This document shows positions 7,495 through 15,766 of a stretch of DNA of 64,000 nucleotides, in pieces. The translations under genes and the position numbers were made by a program. Source of the DNA: WJKR01 sp964556395 (GTDB lineage Archaea; Nanobdellota; Nanobdellia; Woesearchaeales; WJKR01). Position 1 is the stretch's first letter; every line of letters begins with the position of its first letter. Location of the stretch: assembly GCA_964556395.1 (NCBI GenBank), contig CAZKVR010000002.1, positions 1-64,000 of the forward strand, written 5' to 3'. The notes under the pieces are model-generated. The model worked only from the letters and a program-made list of their open reading frames with translations. It made no database searches and had not been told where the DNA came from.

Positions 7495-8721
7495 ATGCTT
7501 TCTGTCGTCACGCACCTCGTCATGCTCGCAGGGCTTCTCTTCGGCACGGTCACCGACCTCCGGACGAGAGAGGTGCCTGACTGGCTGAACTTCAGCCTTA
7601 TAGGCTCAGGTCTCGGATTAGGCATCGTTGCAGGGGTGGCTCAAGCGTCGTGGCAGCCGCTCTGGGCAAGCCTCACAGGCCTCATCCTGGGGGTCGTCAT
7701 CGGCTACGTCATGTTCTACGCCGGCCAGTGGGGTGGCGGCGACGCCAAACTCATCATGGGCCTTGGAGCCCTGTTCGGACTCTCATTCGCCTCCTCTTGG
7801 TCTTGGACAAGCCTGCCGCTGCTCGTCGTCTTCCTCATCAACACCTTGCTCGTCGGGGCTGTCTACGGCCTCGGTTGGGCCGCTTCCATGGTCGTCATCC
7901 GCTGGAACGAAGTCCGGAAGGCCCTCAAGGCGTTCCTCGGGACGCCGAGAGCGAAGCTGTTCCGTAAGGCAGTCCTCGTCCTCGTGGCGCTCGCCGTCGC
8001 TGCAGCACTCCTCACAGGAGGTCTCATAGGCCTCGTCTGGCTGGTCCTCGGGGCCGCCATCTTCCTCACCTTCTACCTCTGGGCCCTCATACAGGTGGTG
8101 GAGAAGACGTGCATGGTCCGGCCGATAGCGACGTCCGCGTTGACCGAAGGGGACTGGGTAAACGCAGAGGTGCGCGCTCCGCGAGAGTACAAAAGCTTTG
8201 TTTCAGATCTTCATGAGCGTCAGAAGGAAGAGTTCGAGGAGAAGGCGGAGTATGACTTCTTCCTCGGCTGGTTCAGGCAGCTATGCCTCGGACGACTCGT
8301 TGAGAGGTGGAAGGAGCGTCTCCGTCGCAAGACGGTGAAGGAGGCAGGCCTCGTCGTGCGGGACGTCGCATCCTCTTATGAGCGGTTCGCTAAGAGAAAG
8401 CTCTCTCAAGACTTACGGGAAGAGGTCATGAAGGCGCTTGCAGGTTCTGAGAAGTCTTTGGATGCTGCCGAGAAGTCTTGCTTGAAGCATGGCTTCCCTT
8501 CCTTGCTCGCATTCCTCGAGAAGAGGTACTCTTACAGGCCTCGTGAGAAGCACCTCGCGGGTCCTGGCGACTTGGGTATCTCCCGTAGGCAGATTGCGGC
8601 GTTGCGTCACGCCGGCGTGAAAGAGGTCGCGGTGAAGGAAGGCATCCCGTTCGTGCCAAGCTTCCTCATCGCCTACCTCGTCACTATCATCCTTGGCAAC
8701 TGGTTCGTCCTCTTGTTCTAG
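7495..8721 (+). CDS. A24-family prepilin peptidase-like membrane protease
   Basis: 408 residues with several membrane helices. The two aspartate motifs of A24 aspartyl proteases are visible: DLRTREVPDWLN (about residue 21) and GGGDAKLIMGLGAL (about residue 84). These enzymes cleave class III signal peptides of archaeal pilins and archaellins. A long charged insert (about residues 220-380) ends in a last membrane segment, longer than FlaK-type enzymes. The ATG at 7495 is 28 nt after a TATA box, so the mRNA may be leaderless. It overlaps the convergent HIT gene by 4 nt. Confidence 0.8.
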   Translation: MLSVVTHLVMLAGLLFGTVTDLRTREVPDWLNFSLIGSGLGLGIVAGVAQASWQPLWASLTGLILGVVIGYVMFYAGQWGGGDAKLIMGLGALFGLSFASSWSWTSLPLLVVFLINTLLVGAVYGLGWAASMVVIRWNEVRKALKAFLGTPRAKLFRKAVLVLVALAVAAALLTGGLIGLVWLVLGAAIFLTFYLWALIQVVEKTCMVRPIATSALTEGDWVNAEVRAPREYKSFVSDLHERQKEEFEEKAEYDFFLGWFRQLCLGRLVERWKERLRRKTVKEAGLVVRDVASSYERFAKRKLSQDLREEVMKALAGSEKSLDAAEKSCLKHGFPSLLAFLEKRYSYRPREKHLAGPGDLGISRRQIAALRHAGVKEVAVKEGIPFVPSFLIAYLVTIILGNWFVLLF

Positions 8722-9212
8722 GGCAGCCGGTCGAGCTTGTCAAGGAGGTAGTTGCGCACCTTGTCATCGCCCTCTTCTTGTTCTTCGTTCCTGCTTGATT
8801 CGTGAACGGGTTTTGGTTCAGGGGCGGTTGCCTTCGCGTCATCCTCTGTCGGCGGCTGGGCGTCGATGTAGTCGCACTTGTCCTTGATCTTCGCCGCGGC
8901 CTCGTCAAGCGCCTGTTGGTCTGCGGGTTTGGCGTCCCATTGTAGATTGAGTTTGTCATCGTTCGTCCGCGTAATGACATGTGCTTTGAGGCTTCCGAGG
9001 TCGTCGACGATGATGTTCGTCCCTTCCGCCCCGCCGAGTTCGAACAGGGCGTTGGAGCTGAACAGGGCTGCGCTGCAGAGGTGCGCGAAGTCGTCCTCGC
9101 TCAGCTCGTCCATGGATTGCATGGCGCTCTTGACCGTCAAGTGGCCTTTCTTGGCCGGGAGTTCTGGTGTGGCGATGGTGACAGTGTCGTCCTTGTAGAG
9201 TTCCAGGGTCAT
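8718..9212 (-). CDS. Degenerate HIT-domain protein
   Basis: 164 residues. The order PELPAKKGHLTV, then EGTNIIVDD, then HVITR and LNLQW follows the HIT fold, whose active members hydrolyse or transfer nucleotide monophosphates. The normal triad HxHxH is reduced to its last histidine: the nucleophile position is lysine (KAH). The CxxC zinc motif near the N-terminus is also missing. It overlaps the upstream HIT gene by ATGA, so the pair is probably translated together. The C-terminus is an acidic, proline-rich tail. Likely non-catalytic. Confidence 0.6.
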   Translation of the reverse strand: MTLELYKDDTVTIATPELPAKKGHLTVKSAMQSMDELSEDDFAHLCSAALFSSNALFELGGAEGTNIIVDDLGSLKAHVITRTNDDKLNLQWDAKPADQQALDEAAAKIKDKCDYIDAQPPTEDDAKATAPEPKPVHESSRNEEQEEGDDKVRNYLLDKLDRLP

Positions 9213-10054
9213 TTGAGCACCTCGCCGATCTTGTCCAGGTCGGCCTCTCCGGACGGCTTCTTATCTTCCTCTTGCCGTTCTTGCTTGTACCTGGCGGCAG
9301 TCATGGCCTTGAGGTTGTCGCTGAGCTGGTCGATGTCCACTCCTTGGAAGAGTTCGCGCCACTTCTCTTGGGTCTTCACGGCCTCTTTCACCTCTTCGGG
9401 ACGGTGTATGAGGGCGTCCTTGAGGTCATCGTTGTCGTTGATCATGGCGATGAGCTTCTCCAGTCGTTCTTCGGATACTCCAGATCCCGTTTGCCTGTCG
9501 TCGGCTTGAGCGGTTGCTTGTTCCTCGCCCGAGGTATCCTCGCTGGGTGCTTTAGGTGTTGCTATGGGCGTTTCCCGGCCGGCCTGGGTGTTGTAGGCTT
9601 GCATGAACTGCTTGAGGCGGGTTGACGTCTTGGTGCAGAACTCATCGTTGGCCGCCGCGTCGCCGTCCATGAGTGGGTCGACTGGAAGGAAGTCGTTCTT
9701 CTCCCGTGGGATGAGGTGGTAGAGGAAGTGCGGGCTCTGCTGGCCGGCCGCCGCTCCGTTGGCTATGAAGATGGTGATTCCTCGGCAGAGGAGGGCTTCC
9801 TTCATGGCCTTGACGAGCTTCTTGGTCTTTCTGAACAGGTGTTGCACTTCCTCGAATGGTATGACTGGTAACAGAGGGTAGTGTTCTTTGGGGATGACGA
9901 GGACGTGACCTTTTGTTGCAGGGTTGATGTCCATGATGGCGATGAGCTTGTCGTCCTCGTACACCTTCTTGGAGGGGATGTCTCCTTTGATTATCTTGCA
10001 GAAGATGCAGTTCTCCTTCTGCTGTTCGAGGGCTTCCTGCTCGTCCATACGCAT
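9209..10054 (-). CDS. HIT-family protein with altered triad and C-terminal extension
   Basis: 281 residues. Residues 10-150 form a HIT domain: CIFCKIIKGDIPSKKVYEDD, KGHVLVIPKEHY and the triad segment PHFLYHLIPR. In the usual HxHxH the middle histidine is the nucleophile; here it is leucine, so normal hydrolase activity is doubtful. A charged extension (about 150-281) contains amphipathic helices. A TATA box (10071-10080) lies about 21 nt before the ATG. It is the first gene of a two-gene operon with another degenerate HIT protein. Confidence 0.75.
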   Translation of the reverse strand: MRMDEQEALEQQKENCIFCKIIKGDIPSKKVYEDDKLIAIMDINPATKGHVLVIPKEHYPLLPVIPFEEVQHLFRKTKKLVKAMKEALLCRGITIFIANGAAAGQQSPHFLYHLIPREKNDFLPVDPLMDGDAAANDEFCTKTSTRLKQFMQAYNTQAGRETPIATPKAPSEDTSGEEQATAQADDRQTGSGVSEERLEKLIAMINDNDDLKDALIHRPEEVKEAVKTQEKWRELFQGVDIDQLSDNLKAMTAARYKQERQEEDKKPSGEADLDKIGEVLK

Positions 10055-10245
10055 TTCTACAGAGCAATGACATTTAAATCTTGCCCTTAGGGGGTTTGCA
10101 GAATATATTGTTCTCGTACTTGTCTTAGTGCCTGGATGACTCTTGCAAGGTCATCTTTTGTAAGTAACTATAGGTGGTTATCGCTCTTCGCATAGATTCC
10201 TTTCTCTTCCCGTATCGACTTTTTTTTACAAACACCGAAGGCAAC

Positions 10246-10256
10246 CTTTAAATAAG
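10246..10256 (+). promoter_or_regulatory. TATA box of the P-type ATPase gene
   Basis: CTTTAAATAAG is centred about 32 nt before the GTG at 10283 and 44 nt before the GTG at 10295, so transcription should start just upstream of either candidate start. Confidence 0.6.
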
Positions 10257-10282
10257 GGTTATTGTCTGTGGTGTGATAAGAG

Positions 10283-12934
10283 GTGGGATTGCAGGTGAGC
10301 AGTAAGGAACGGTCAGGCTTCGCGTCCATGGCGGTCGACGACGCCTTGGAGGAGGTTGGTTCGAGCGACGTCGGCATCACGTCCAAGGAGGCTGCAAAAC
10401 GTCTCGAGAGCCGAGGGCCTAACGAGCTCGACAAGAAACGAGGTAAGACCCCTTTCCAGATATTCCTTTCCCAGTTCAAGGGTTTCATCATCTACATGTT
10501 GTTCGCCGCCGCGTTCATCTCAGCCCTTCTAGGAGAATGGACTGATGCAATCGTCATCTTCGTCATCATCATCATCAATGCCGTCATGGGTTTCATCCAG
10601 GAGTTCAAGGCCGAGCGGAGCCTCGAGGCCTTGCAGCGGATGGCGAGCCTCAAGGCGGTCGTCCTACGGGATGGCAAACGCGTCAAGGTCGACGCACGGG
10701 AACTCGTCCCGGGCGATGTCATAGTCCTCGAGAGCGGCAGCAAGATACCTGCCGACGCCCGCCTCCTCGAAGCCGTCAACCTCCAGGTGGAGGAAGGTGC
10801 TTTGACCGGTGAGAGTGTGCCGGTCGACAAGAAGACCGGCAAGCTCAAGAAGGGCTTGTCGTTGGGCGACCAGGCCAACATGGTGTTCTCGGGCACTATC
10901 GTCACGAACGGACGTGGAAAGGCGGTCGTCACCGCCACGGGGATGGATACTCAGATAGGTCGTATCGCTGGCATGCTCGAGAGCACTGGGCGGGAGCGCA
11001 CGCCGTTGCAGAAGAAGCTCGCAGAGATGGGTAAGATCCTCGGGTACATCACTATCGCCGTGTGCCTCGTCGTGTTCGTCACTGGCTGGGCCCGTGGGGG
11101 TGACGTCAAGGAGATGTTCCTCACTGCGGTCTCGCTCGCCGTCGCCGCCATTCCTTCCAGCTTGCCGGCCGTCATCACCATCGCATTGGGCTTCGGCGTG
11201 CAGCGCATGATTAAGCGTCACGTCCTCATCCGCAAGCTTCCTTCGGTTGAGACGCTCGGCGCGGTCACGGTCATCTGTTCTGACAAGACGGGTACGCTCA
11301 CGCACAATCAGATGACTGTCACCAAGGTGTTCGTCGATGGAAAGGTCCATGAGGTCTCCGGCTCGGGCTACGAGCCTAAGGGTGAGGTCGAGGGTAGTCC
11401 TGATAGTATGTTGTTCTGTATCGGCGCGTTGTGCAACGACGCCCGGCTTTCCAAGAAGAAGAATAAATGGAGTGTCATCGGAGACCCTACTGAGGGGTGT
11501 CTTCTCACCGCTGCACGGAAGGCAGGCCTCGACGAGGAACGCCTTTGGAACTCTTACCCGCGCCTGGATGAGATAGGCTTTGACAGCGAGCGTAAGATGA
11601 TGACTACCTTCCATGAGGTTGAGGGTAAAAAGGTCTCTTACACTAAGGGCGCTCCCGACGTAGTCCTTTCCAAGTGTTCTCGCATCCGCGTCGACGGCAA
11701 GGTGAAGCGCTTGACTGCCAAGCGGCGCCAGGCCATCCTCGACCGGAACAGGGAGTTCTCCGAGCAGGCATTGCGCGTCTTGGCCTTCGCGTACAATGAG
11801 GGCCGGTCCAAGTCTTCGGCTGAGAAGGGTATGGTGTTCGTCGGCTTGCAGGCGATGATAGACCCGCCTCGCGAGGAAGTGAAACAGTCCATCGCTAAGT
11901 GCAAGGAAGCTGGTATAAGGGTTGTTATGATTACGGGCGATCACCTGACTACTGCGAAGGCCATCGCGGATGACCTCGGCATCCCTGGCCGTGCCGTGGA
12001 GGGTAAGGACATCGCTTCCATGGACCTCTCCAAAGAGGTTGGTGACATCGGCGTCTTCGCGCGTGTCAACCCCGAGCACAAGCTAGATATAGTCCAGGCG
12101 TTGAAGAAGCAAGGCCATATAGTCGCCATGACGGGTGATGGCGTGAACGACGCGCCCGCCCTCAAGCAGTCTGACGTTGGCGTCGCTATGGGTGTCACTG
12201 GGACTGACGTCTCCAAGGAGGCGAGCAGTATGATCCTCACTGATGACAACTTCACGAGCATCGTCTCCGCCGTCGAGGAAGGGCGTAGTATCTATGATAA
12301 TATCAAGAAGTTCATCAATTACTTGCTGTCGAGCAACATGGGGGAGGTGTTGTTGCTCTTCGTCGCCATGCTCATCGGCTTCACGTTCGAGGGAGCCCCT
12401 GTCTTACCGTTGGCAGCCCTCCAGATATTGTTGGTGAACCTCATCACTGATGGCTTGCCAGCGTTGGCGTTGGGCGTCGACCCGGCTGACCCTGGTATCA
12501 TGAAGCGTAAGCCGCGCAATCCGAAAAGCCATATTATCAATCGTAACATGGCTTGGAACATCGGGGTCATCGGCGTCCTCATCACGGTCGCAGTATTGTT
12601 CGTGTTCGATTACGGCTTGTCGTTCGGCGTTGCGAAGGGCCAGACGATGGCGCTCACCATGCTTATTATCCTTGAGATAGTCAGGCTTGAGATGATTCGG
12701 AGCCAGTACCACACCAGCTTCTTCAGCAATAAGTGGCTGACCCTTTCCATCATCGTGGTCTTGGCGTTGCAGCTCTTCCTCATCTATGTCCCATCAAGGT
12801 TGCGCGAGATTTTCGGGCTCGTGCCTCTCTCTTGGACGGACTGGACGTGGATCCTCGTCACCGCAGCGGTGATGTTCGTCCTAGGTAAGTTCGCGTCGAT
12901 CATCATCCAACGCACCACACACACGAGGGATTGA
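10283..12934 (+). CDS. P-type cation-transporting ATPase (P2 type)
   Basis: 883 residues, a full-length P2 pump. It shows an N-terminal cation ATPase domain, TGES (about residue 174), phosphorylation motif DKTGTLT (about 333) and GDGVNDAP (about 618). Membrane helices M5 (SSNMGE) and M6 (NLITDGLPALALG) keep the cation ligands of SERCA/PacL calcium pumps. M4 reads IPSSLP where calcium pumps have PEGLP, so one glutamate ligand is absent and the ion is uncertain. Start is GTG at 10283; GTG at 10295 and ATG at 10328 are alternatives. Third codon positions drift from C to T/G along the gene. Confidence 0.9.
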   Translation: MGLQVSSKERSGFASMAVDDALEEVGSSDVGITSKEAAKRLESRGPNELDKKRGKTPFQIFLSQFKGFIIYMLFAAAFISALLGEWTDAIVIFVIIIINAVMGFIQEFKAERSLEALQRMASLKAVVLRDGKRVKVDARELVPGDVIVLESGSKIPADARLLEAVNLQVEEGALTGESVPVDKKTGKLKKGLSLGDQANMVFSGTIVTNGRGKAVVTATGMDTQIGRIAGMLESTGRERTPLQKKLAEMGKILGYITIAVCLVVFVTGWARGGDVKEMFLTAVSLAVAAIPSSLPAVITIALGFGVQRMIKRHVLIRKLPSVETLGAVTVICSDKTGTLTHNQMTVTKVFVDGKVHEVSGSGYEPKGEVEGSPDSMLFCIGALCNDARLSKKKNKWSVIGDPTEGCLLTAARKAGLDEERLWNSYPRLDEIGFDSERKMMTTFHEVEGKKVSYTKGAPDVVLSKCSRIRVDGKVKRLTAKRRQAILDRNREFSEQALRVLAFAYNEGRSKSSAEKGMVFVGLQAMIDPPREEVKQSIAKCKEAGIRVVMITGDHLTTAKAIADDLGIPGRAVEGKDIASMDLSKEVGDIGVFARVNPEHKLDIVQALKKQGHIVAMTGDGVNDAPALKQSDVGVAMGVTGTDVSKEASSMILTDDNFTSIVSAVEEGRSIYDNIKKFINYLLSSNMGEVLLLFVAMLIGFTFEGAPVLPLAALQILLVNLITDGLPALALGVDPADPGIMKRKPRNPKSHIINRNMAWNIGVIGVLITVAVLFVFDYGLSFGVAKGQTMALTMLIILEIVRLEMIRSQYHTSFFSNKWLTLSIIVVLALQLFLIYVPSRLREIFGLVPLSWTDWTWILVTAAVMFVLGKFASIIIQRTTHTRD

Positions 12935-12942
12935 ACGCTTGT

Positions 12943-13641
12943 TCATGAGAGGTGGTCCAGCACTTCCTTGAAGTCTTCCTGTCCTTCCGGCTGGTTGACA
13001 GCGTACGTAGTGGCTTGTTGGAGTTCTGGGGCTGCGTTGAACGCGATGGAGGTCCCTACAGCTCTTGCGAGGGGGATGTCGTTCCTGCCGTCTCCGATGA
13101 AGGCGCACTCCTCTGCCGTGAGCCCGTGCTCTTGCATGATGAGTTTCATGAAGTCGACTTTCCCTTCGTAGTCGCAGGGGAGGAGGTTCCAGTGCTCCAC
13201 CTCTCCTTTCTCGTTCCAGAAGTACTCGCACGCCGCGAAGGAGTGGTCTATCTTGAGGTCTCGCTGGGCGCGGTCTGCTTGGGCCTTGAACCCTCCTGAG
13301 ATGAGGGCTGTCTTGTAGCCTCGGCGTTTGAACTCTTCGAAGGCTTCCTTGACGCCTGGGTTGTATTGTATATTGCTCATGACGTTTTGGAAGAATTCTT
13401 TCGTCAGGCCGTATTCCTTGTGGATCTTGATGGATGCTTCCATCCACTCGACGAAGCCCGCGAACCCGCCTTTGTTCCATGTGTCCTTGGTCGCTTCGTC
13501 TTTGGCATGGGCTTCCGGTCCGAGGTGCTCTGCCAGGAGTTCCCACGAGCTTGGGGCAGTGTTGCCTTTGCTGTCCTTGTAGAGTTTCTTGAACAGCGTC
13601 CCTTCCATGTCGCAGAACACGAGTTTGATATGGTTGTCCAT
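12943..13641 (-). CDS. HAD-family phosphatase, phosphoserine phosphatase-like
   Basis: 232 residues. Motif I is DMEGTLF, with the nucleophilic Asp and a Glu in place of the second Asp as in the phosphoserine phosphatase branch. Motif II is SGGF, and motif III/IV is GDGRNDIPLA near residue 185. A helical cap of about 90 residues follows motif I. The substrate cannot be read from sequence. It is convergent with the P-type ATPase, with an 8-nt gap. Confidence 0.8.
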   Translation of the reverse strand: MDNHIKLVFCDMEGTLFKKLYKDSKGNTAPSSWELLAEHLGPEAHAKDEATKDTWNKGGFAGFVEWMEASIKIHKEYGLTKEFFQNVMSNIQYNPGVKEAFEEFKRRGYKTALISGGFKAQADRAQRDLKIDHSFAACEYFWNEKGEVEHWNLLPCDYEGKVDFMKLIMQEHGLTAEECAFIGDGRNDIPLARAVGTSIAFNAAPELQQATTYAVNQPEGQEDFKEVLDHLS

Positions 13642-13725
13642 GCTTCCTTGGAGTTGGGCGTAGTATTAAATGTTTTTTGCCCGTCGTCGAAACCATTATT
13701 TATCGTGTCTGGGTTTCTCAGTGTC

Positions 13726-14148
13726 ATGGCGCTTCCTACGCGGGCCGTCAAGGCCGTCATCGTCAAGGACTATGAGGTGTTGTTGCTTCAGCGGAACCCT
13801 GCGACTCGTGGCGTCGACAACTGGGACTTGCCGGGCGGCCTCGTCGAAGAGGGTGAGGATGAAGTTGAATCTCTTTTGCGCGAGTTGCGGGAGGAGTTGG
13901 GTGTCGATGCAGAGGTTTTGGAGAGGTCTGGTTCGTGGCGTTTCTTTCGGCCGAAGGACGGACAGTGGGTTGAGGTCTGGAACTATGCGTGCAGGCTCCT
14001 CAGCGATAATATCAGGTTGAGCGACGAGCACGTGGGGTTCGATTGGGTTTCGCCTGAAAGGTTGCGTTCGTTTCCGGTCAAGGATGCCAGCTTCTATGAC
14101 GTCTTGGAAGAGTGGTTTCAGAAGGCGTCCAGCAGTTCGTCCTTGTAG
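13726..14148 (+). CDS. Nudix hydrolase
   Basis: 140 residues. The Nudix box is complete: GGLVEEGEDEVESLL followed by RELREELGV, with the REXXEE metal-binding core. These enzymes cleave nucleoside diphosphates linked to another moiety; the substrate is unknown. The frame is open further upstream, but the ATG at 13726 follows an AT-rich TATTTATCG element by about 30 nt and begins the fold (ALPTRAVKAVIVKDYEVLLL). Its end overlaps the end of the convergent sigma-factor gene by 31 nt. Confidence 0.88.
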   Translation: MALPTRAVKAVIVKDYEVLLLQRNPATRGVDNWDLPGGLVEEGEDEVESLLRELREELGVDAEVLERSGSWRFFRPKDGQWVEVWNYACRLLSDNIRLSDEHVGFDWVSPERLRSFPVKDASFYDVLEEWFQKASSSSSL

Positions 14149-14963
14149 AGCTTGAGCATCCTCTCTCCTTTGTTGATACACCCATTGACCTGTCCTGGTG
14201 ACAGTCCGAGCATCTTCCCTATCTCCTTCTTGTCGTGTTGGCGGCCTTCGAAGCCGTAGTAGAGCTTTATAGGTTCCGCATATCTTTTGGGGAGCTTGTC
14301 TATCACGTTCTCGAAGGCGGCCCGTCGTGAATCCTCCTCGACGTGCTTGTCCGGATGGTCGGATAGAGTGTCTTCGAGCGTGTCTGCACCTGTAGCTCCG
14401 GAGTCCTCGTAGGCGTCGTCGAGCGAGGTCGCTTTGTTGTACGCGTTGATGGTGGAAGTATTAAGATATCCATGGTCTCGCTGAGAAAGGACGTGCTCTG
14501 GAGTAGGGTCTGTTGCGAGTTCTTGGGAGATTTCCTTCTCTGAGTTATGGTATTCTTTTAGTTTTTTGAGTTGATTCAGCGGGAGTCTGACCGTCCGTCC
14601 GTCATCGGCGAGGGCTTGTTGTATCGATTGGCGTATCCACCACACTGCGTATGAGATGAACCTGAAGCCGCGCGTCTCGTCGTACTTCTCGGCTGCCTTG
14701 ATGAGGCCTTGGTTCCCTTCGTTGATAAGGTCTGGCAGCTCCAGCCCTTGTCCTTGGTATTGCTTGGCGACGGAGACGACGAATCGGAGGTTGCTGTTGA
14801 CGAGTTTCTCCAATGCAACCTCGTCCCCTTCTTTCACCTTGCTGGCGAGGATGGTCTCTTCCTCAGGGTTGAGCAGGTCGTACTTCCTGATGTCCTCGAA
14901 GTACTTGTCGAGCGAGGGGGAACTCCTGTCGGTGGGGTGTGGTGTTATCTTGAGATGCCTCAT
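14118..14963 (-). CDS. Sigma-70 family RNA polymerase sigma factor, Bacteroidota type
   Basis: 281 residues with bacterial sigma architecture. Region 1.2 is at about 10-50. Region 2 (58-118) has NLRFVVSVAKQY, LPDLINEGN and FISYAVWWIRQSI, including the paired tryptophans used in promoter melting. Region 3.0 has RTVRLPLNQ. Domain 4 (220-281) is present, but its recognition helix reads LSPGQVNGCINKGERML, without the usual RERVRQIE. The start MRHLKIT and region 2 follow the primary sigma factor of Bacteroidota, as I remember it. ATG at 14963 is chosen over 15008 because a TATA box (14985-14996) lies inside the longer frame. It sits downstream of ftsZ-secE-spt5. Archaea normally use TBP/TFB, so this is a likely transfer. 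Confidence 0.93.
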   Translation of the reverse strand: MRHLKITPHPTDRSSPSLDKYFEDIRKYDLLNPEEETILASKVKEGDEVALEKLVNSNLRFVVSVAKQYQGQGLELPDLINEGNQGLIKAAEKYDETRGFRFISYAVWWIRQSIQQALADDGRTVRLPLNQLKKLKEYHNSEKEISQELATDPTPEHVLSQRDHGYLNTSTINAYNKATSLDDAYEDSGATGADTLEDTLSDHPDKHVEEDSRRAAFENVIDKLPKRYAEPIKLYYGFEGRQHDKKEIGKMLGLSPGQVNGCINKGERMLKLYKDELLDAF

Positions 14964-14984
14964 CCTATCAAGAATATTTGAGGA

Positions 14985-14996
14985 GGATTTAATACT
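14985..14996 (-). promoter_or_regulatory. TATA box of the sigma-factor gene
   Basis: AGTATTAAATCC on the minus strand is centred 28 nt before the ATG at 14963, predicting a nearly leaderless mRNA read by the host archaeal TBP/TFB machinery. It lies inside the 15-codon upstream extension of the reading frame. Confidence 0.6.
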
Positions 14997-15048
14997 TTCT
15001 ATCGACAAGTGGTGATGAAAAAGAAGCGAGGTATAAAAAAAAGGTTGT

Positions 15049-15558
15049 TTACTCGTCGTCTTCGCGTCTGATGACCTTGACCGCGTCCATCTTCACCGTG
15101 ATGGGGATGGGCACTGCAGCTTCGAGTAGTTCGACGACGACTTCTTCCTTCTGCTTGTCGACCCGCGTGATCTTGCATTTCTCGCGCTTGAAAGGCCCTG
15201 AGATTATCTCTGCGATGTCGTTCTTCTTGATGTTGACATCTTTCTTCACCTGCTCCAGCATGTGCTCGATCTCGTTGTAACCGACCGGGGCTGCCAGGAC
15301 TCCCCGAGCGTAGGGGACTCCGAATGTGGCTTGGTCCGCCGACGCCTTGTCTGCGGCTTCGAGGAAGATGTAGCCTCTCATGCCGTGAGGCCTGATGACT
15401 GAGTAGACGGGTAGTTTCTTCTTCGACGCGTTGCTCGCGACGAAGTCTGCTACCTGGTCTTCCCGGTTCGCCGTGACGCGTAGCGCGAAGATGGTGGCTT
15501 CCGGCGCGTCATCCTGTGGCTTCTCCTGTGAGGTTCCTTGTGATTCTTCGTCAGTCAT
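15049..15558 (-). CDS. spt5: Transcription elongation factor Spt5 (NusG family)
   Basis: 169 residues. After an acidic N-terminal tail, an NGN domain (ATIFALRVTANREDQVADF to about residue 110) binds the RNA polymerase clamp. A KOW domain follows (GPFKREKCKITRVDKQKEEV). The KOW is followed by a hydrophobic strand and a charged end. It lies 20 nt after secE in the ftsZ-secE-spt5 order. The ribosomal stalk genes that often follow in archaea are not here; the sigma gene follows instead. Confidence 0.93.
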   Translation of the reverse strand: MTDEESQGTSQEKPQDDAPEATIFALRVTANREDQVADFVASNASKKKLPVYSVIRPHGMRGYIFLEAADKASADQATFGVPYARGVLAAPVGYNEIEHMLEQVKKDVNIKKNDIAEIISGPFKREKCKITRVDKQKEEVVVELLEAAVPIPITVKMDAVKVIRREDDE

Positions 15559-15578
15559 GGTGTGTTCTCTCCTCTGCT

Positions 15579-15755
15579 TTAGAGTCCGATGGCCTGGAGC
15601 GCGTGGCTTACGAGGTTGAGGATGAAGCCTATGAGCCCTATCATGAGTATGCCTAGCCCCGCCACTTTCATGACGGTCCTGAACTCGTACTTGTCAGGCT
15701 TCTTGGTGACGCGGAAGACGCGCTTCGATTCCTTGACGAACTCTTTGAATGCCAT
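15579..15755 (-). CDS. secE: Protein translocase subunit SecE (Sec61 gamma)
   Basis: 58 residues: an amphipathic N-terminal helix (FKEFVKESKRVFRVTKKP) followed by one membrane helix (GLGILMIGLIGFILNLV). This is the minimal archaeal SecE form that clamps SecY. It sits between ftsZ and spt5, the conserved archaeal arrangement, with 11 nt to ftsZ and 20 nt to spt5. Confidence 0.9.
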   Translation of the reverse strand: MAFKEFVKESKRVFRVTKKPDKYEFRTVMKVAGLGILMIGLIGFILNLVSHALQAIGL

Positions 15756-15766
15756 GCTGTCTCACT

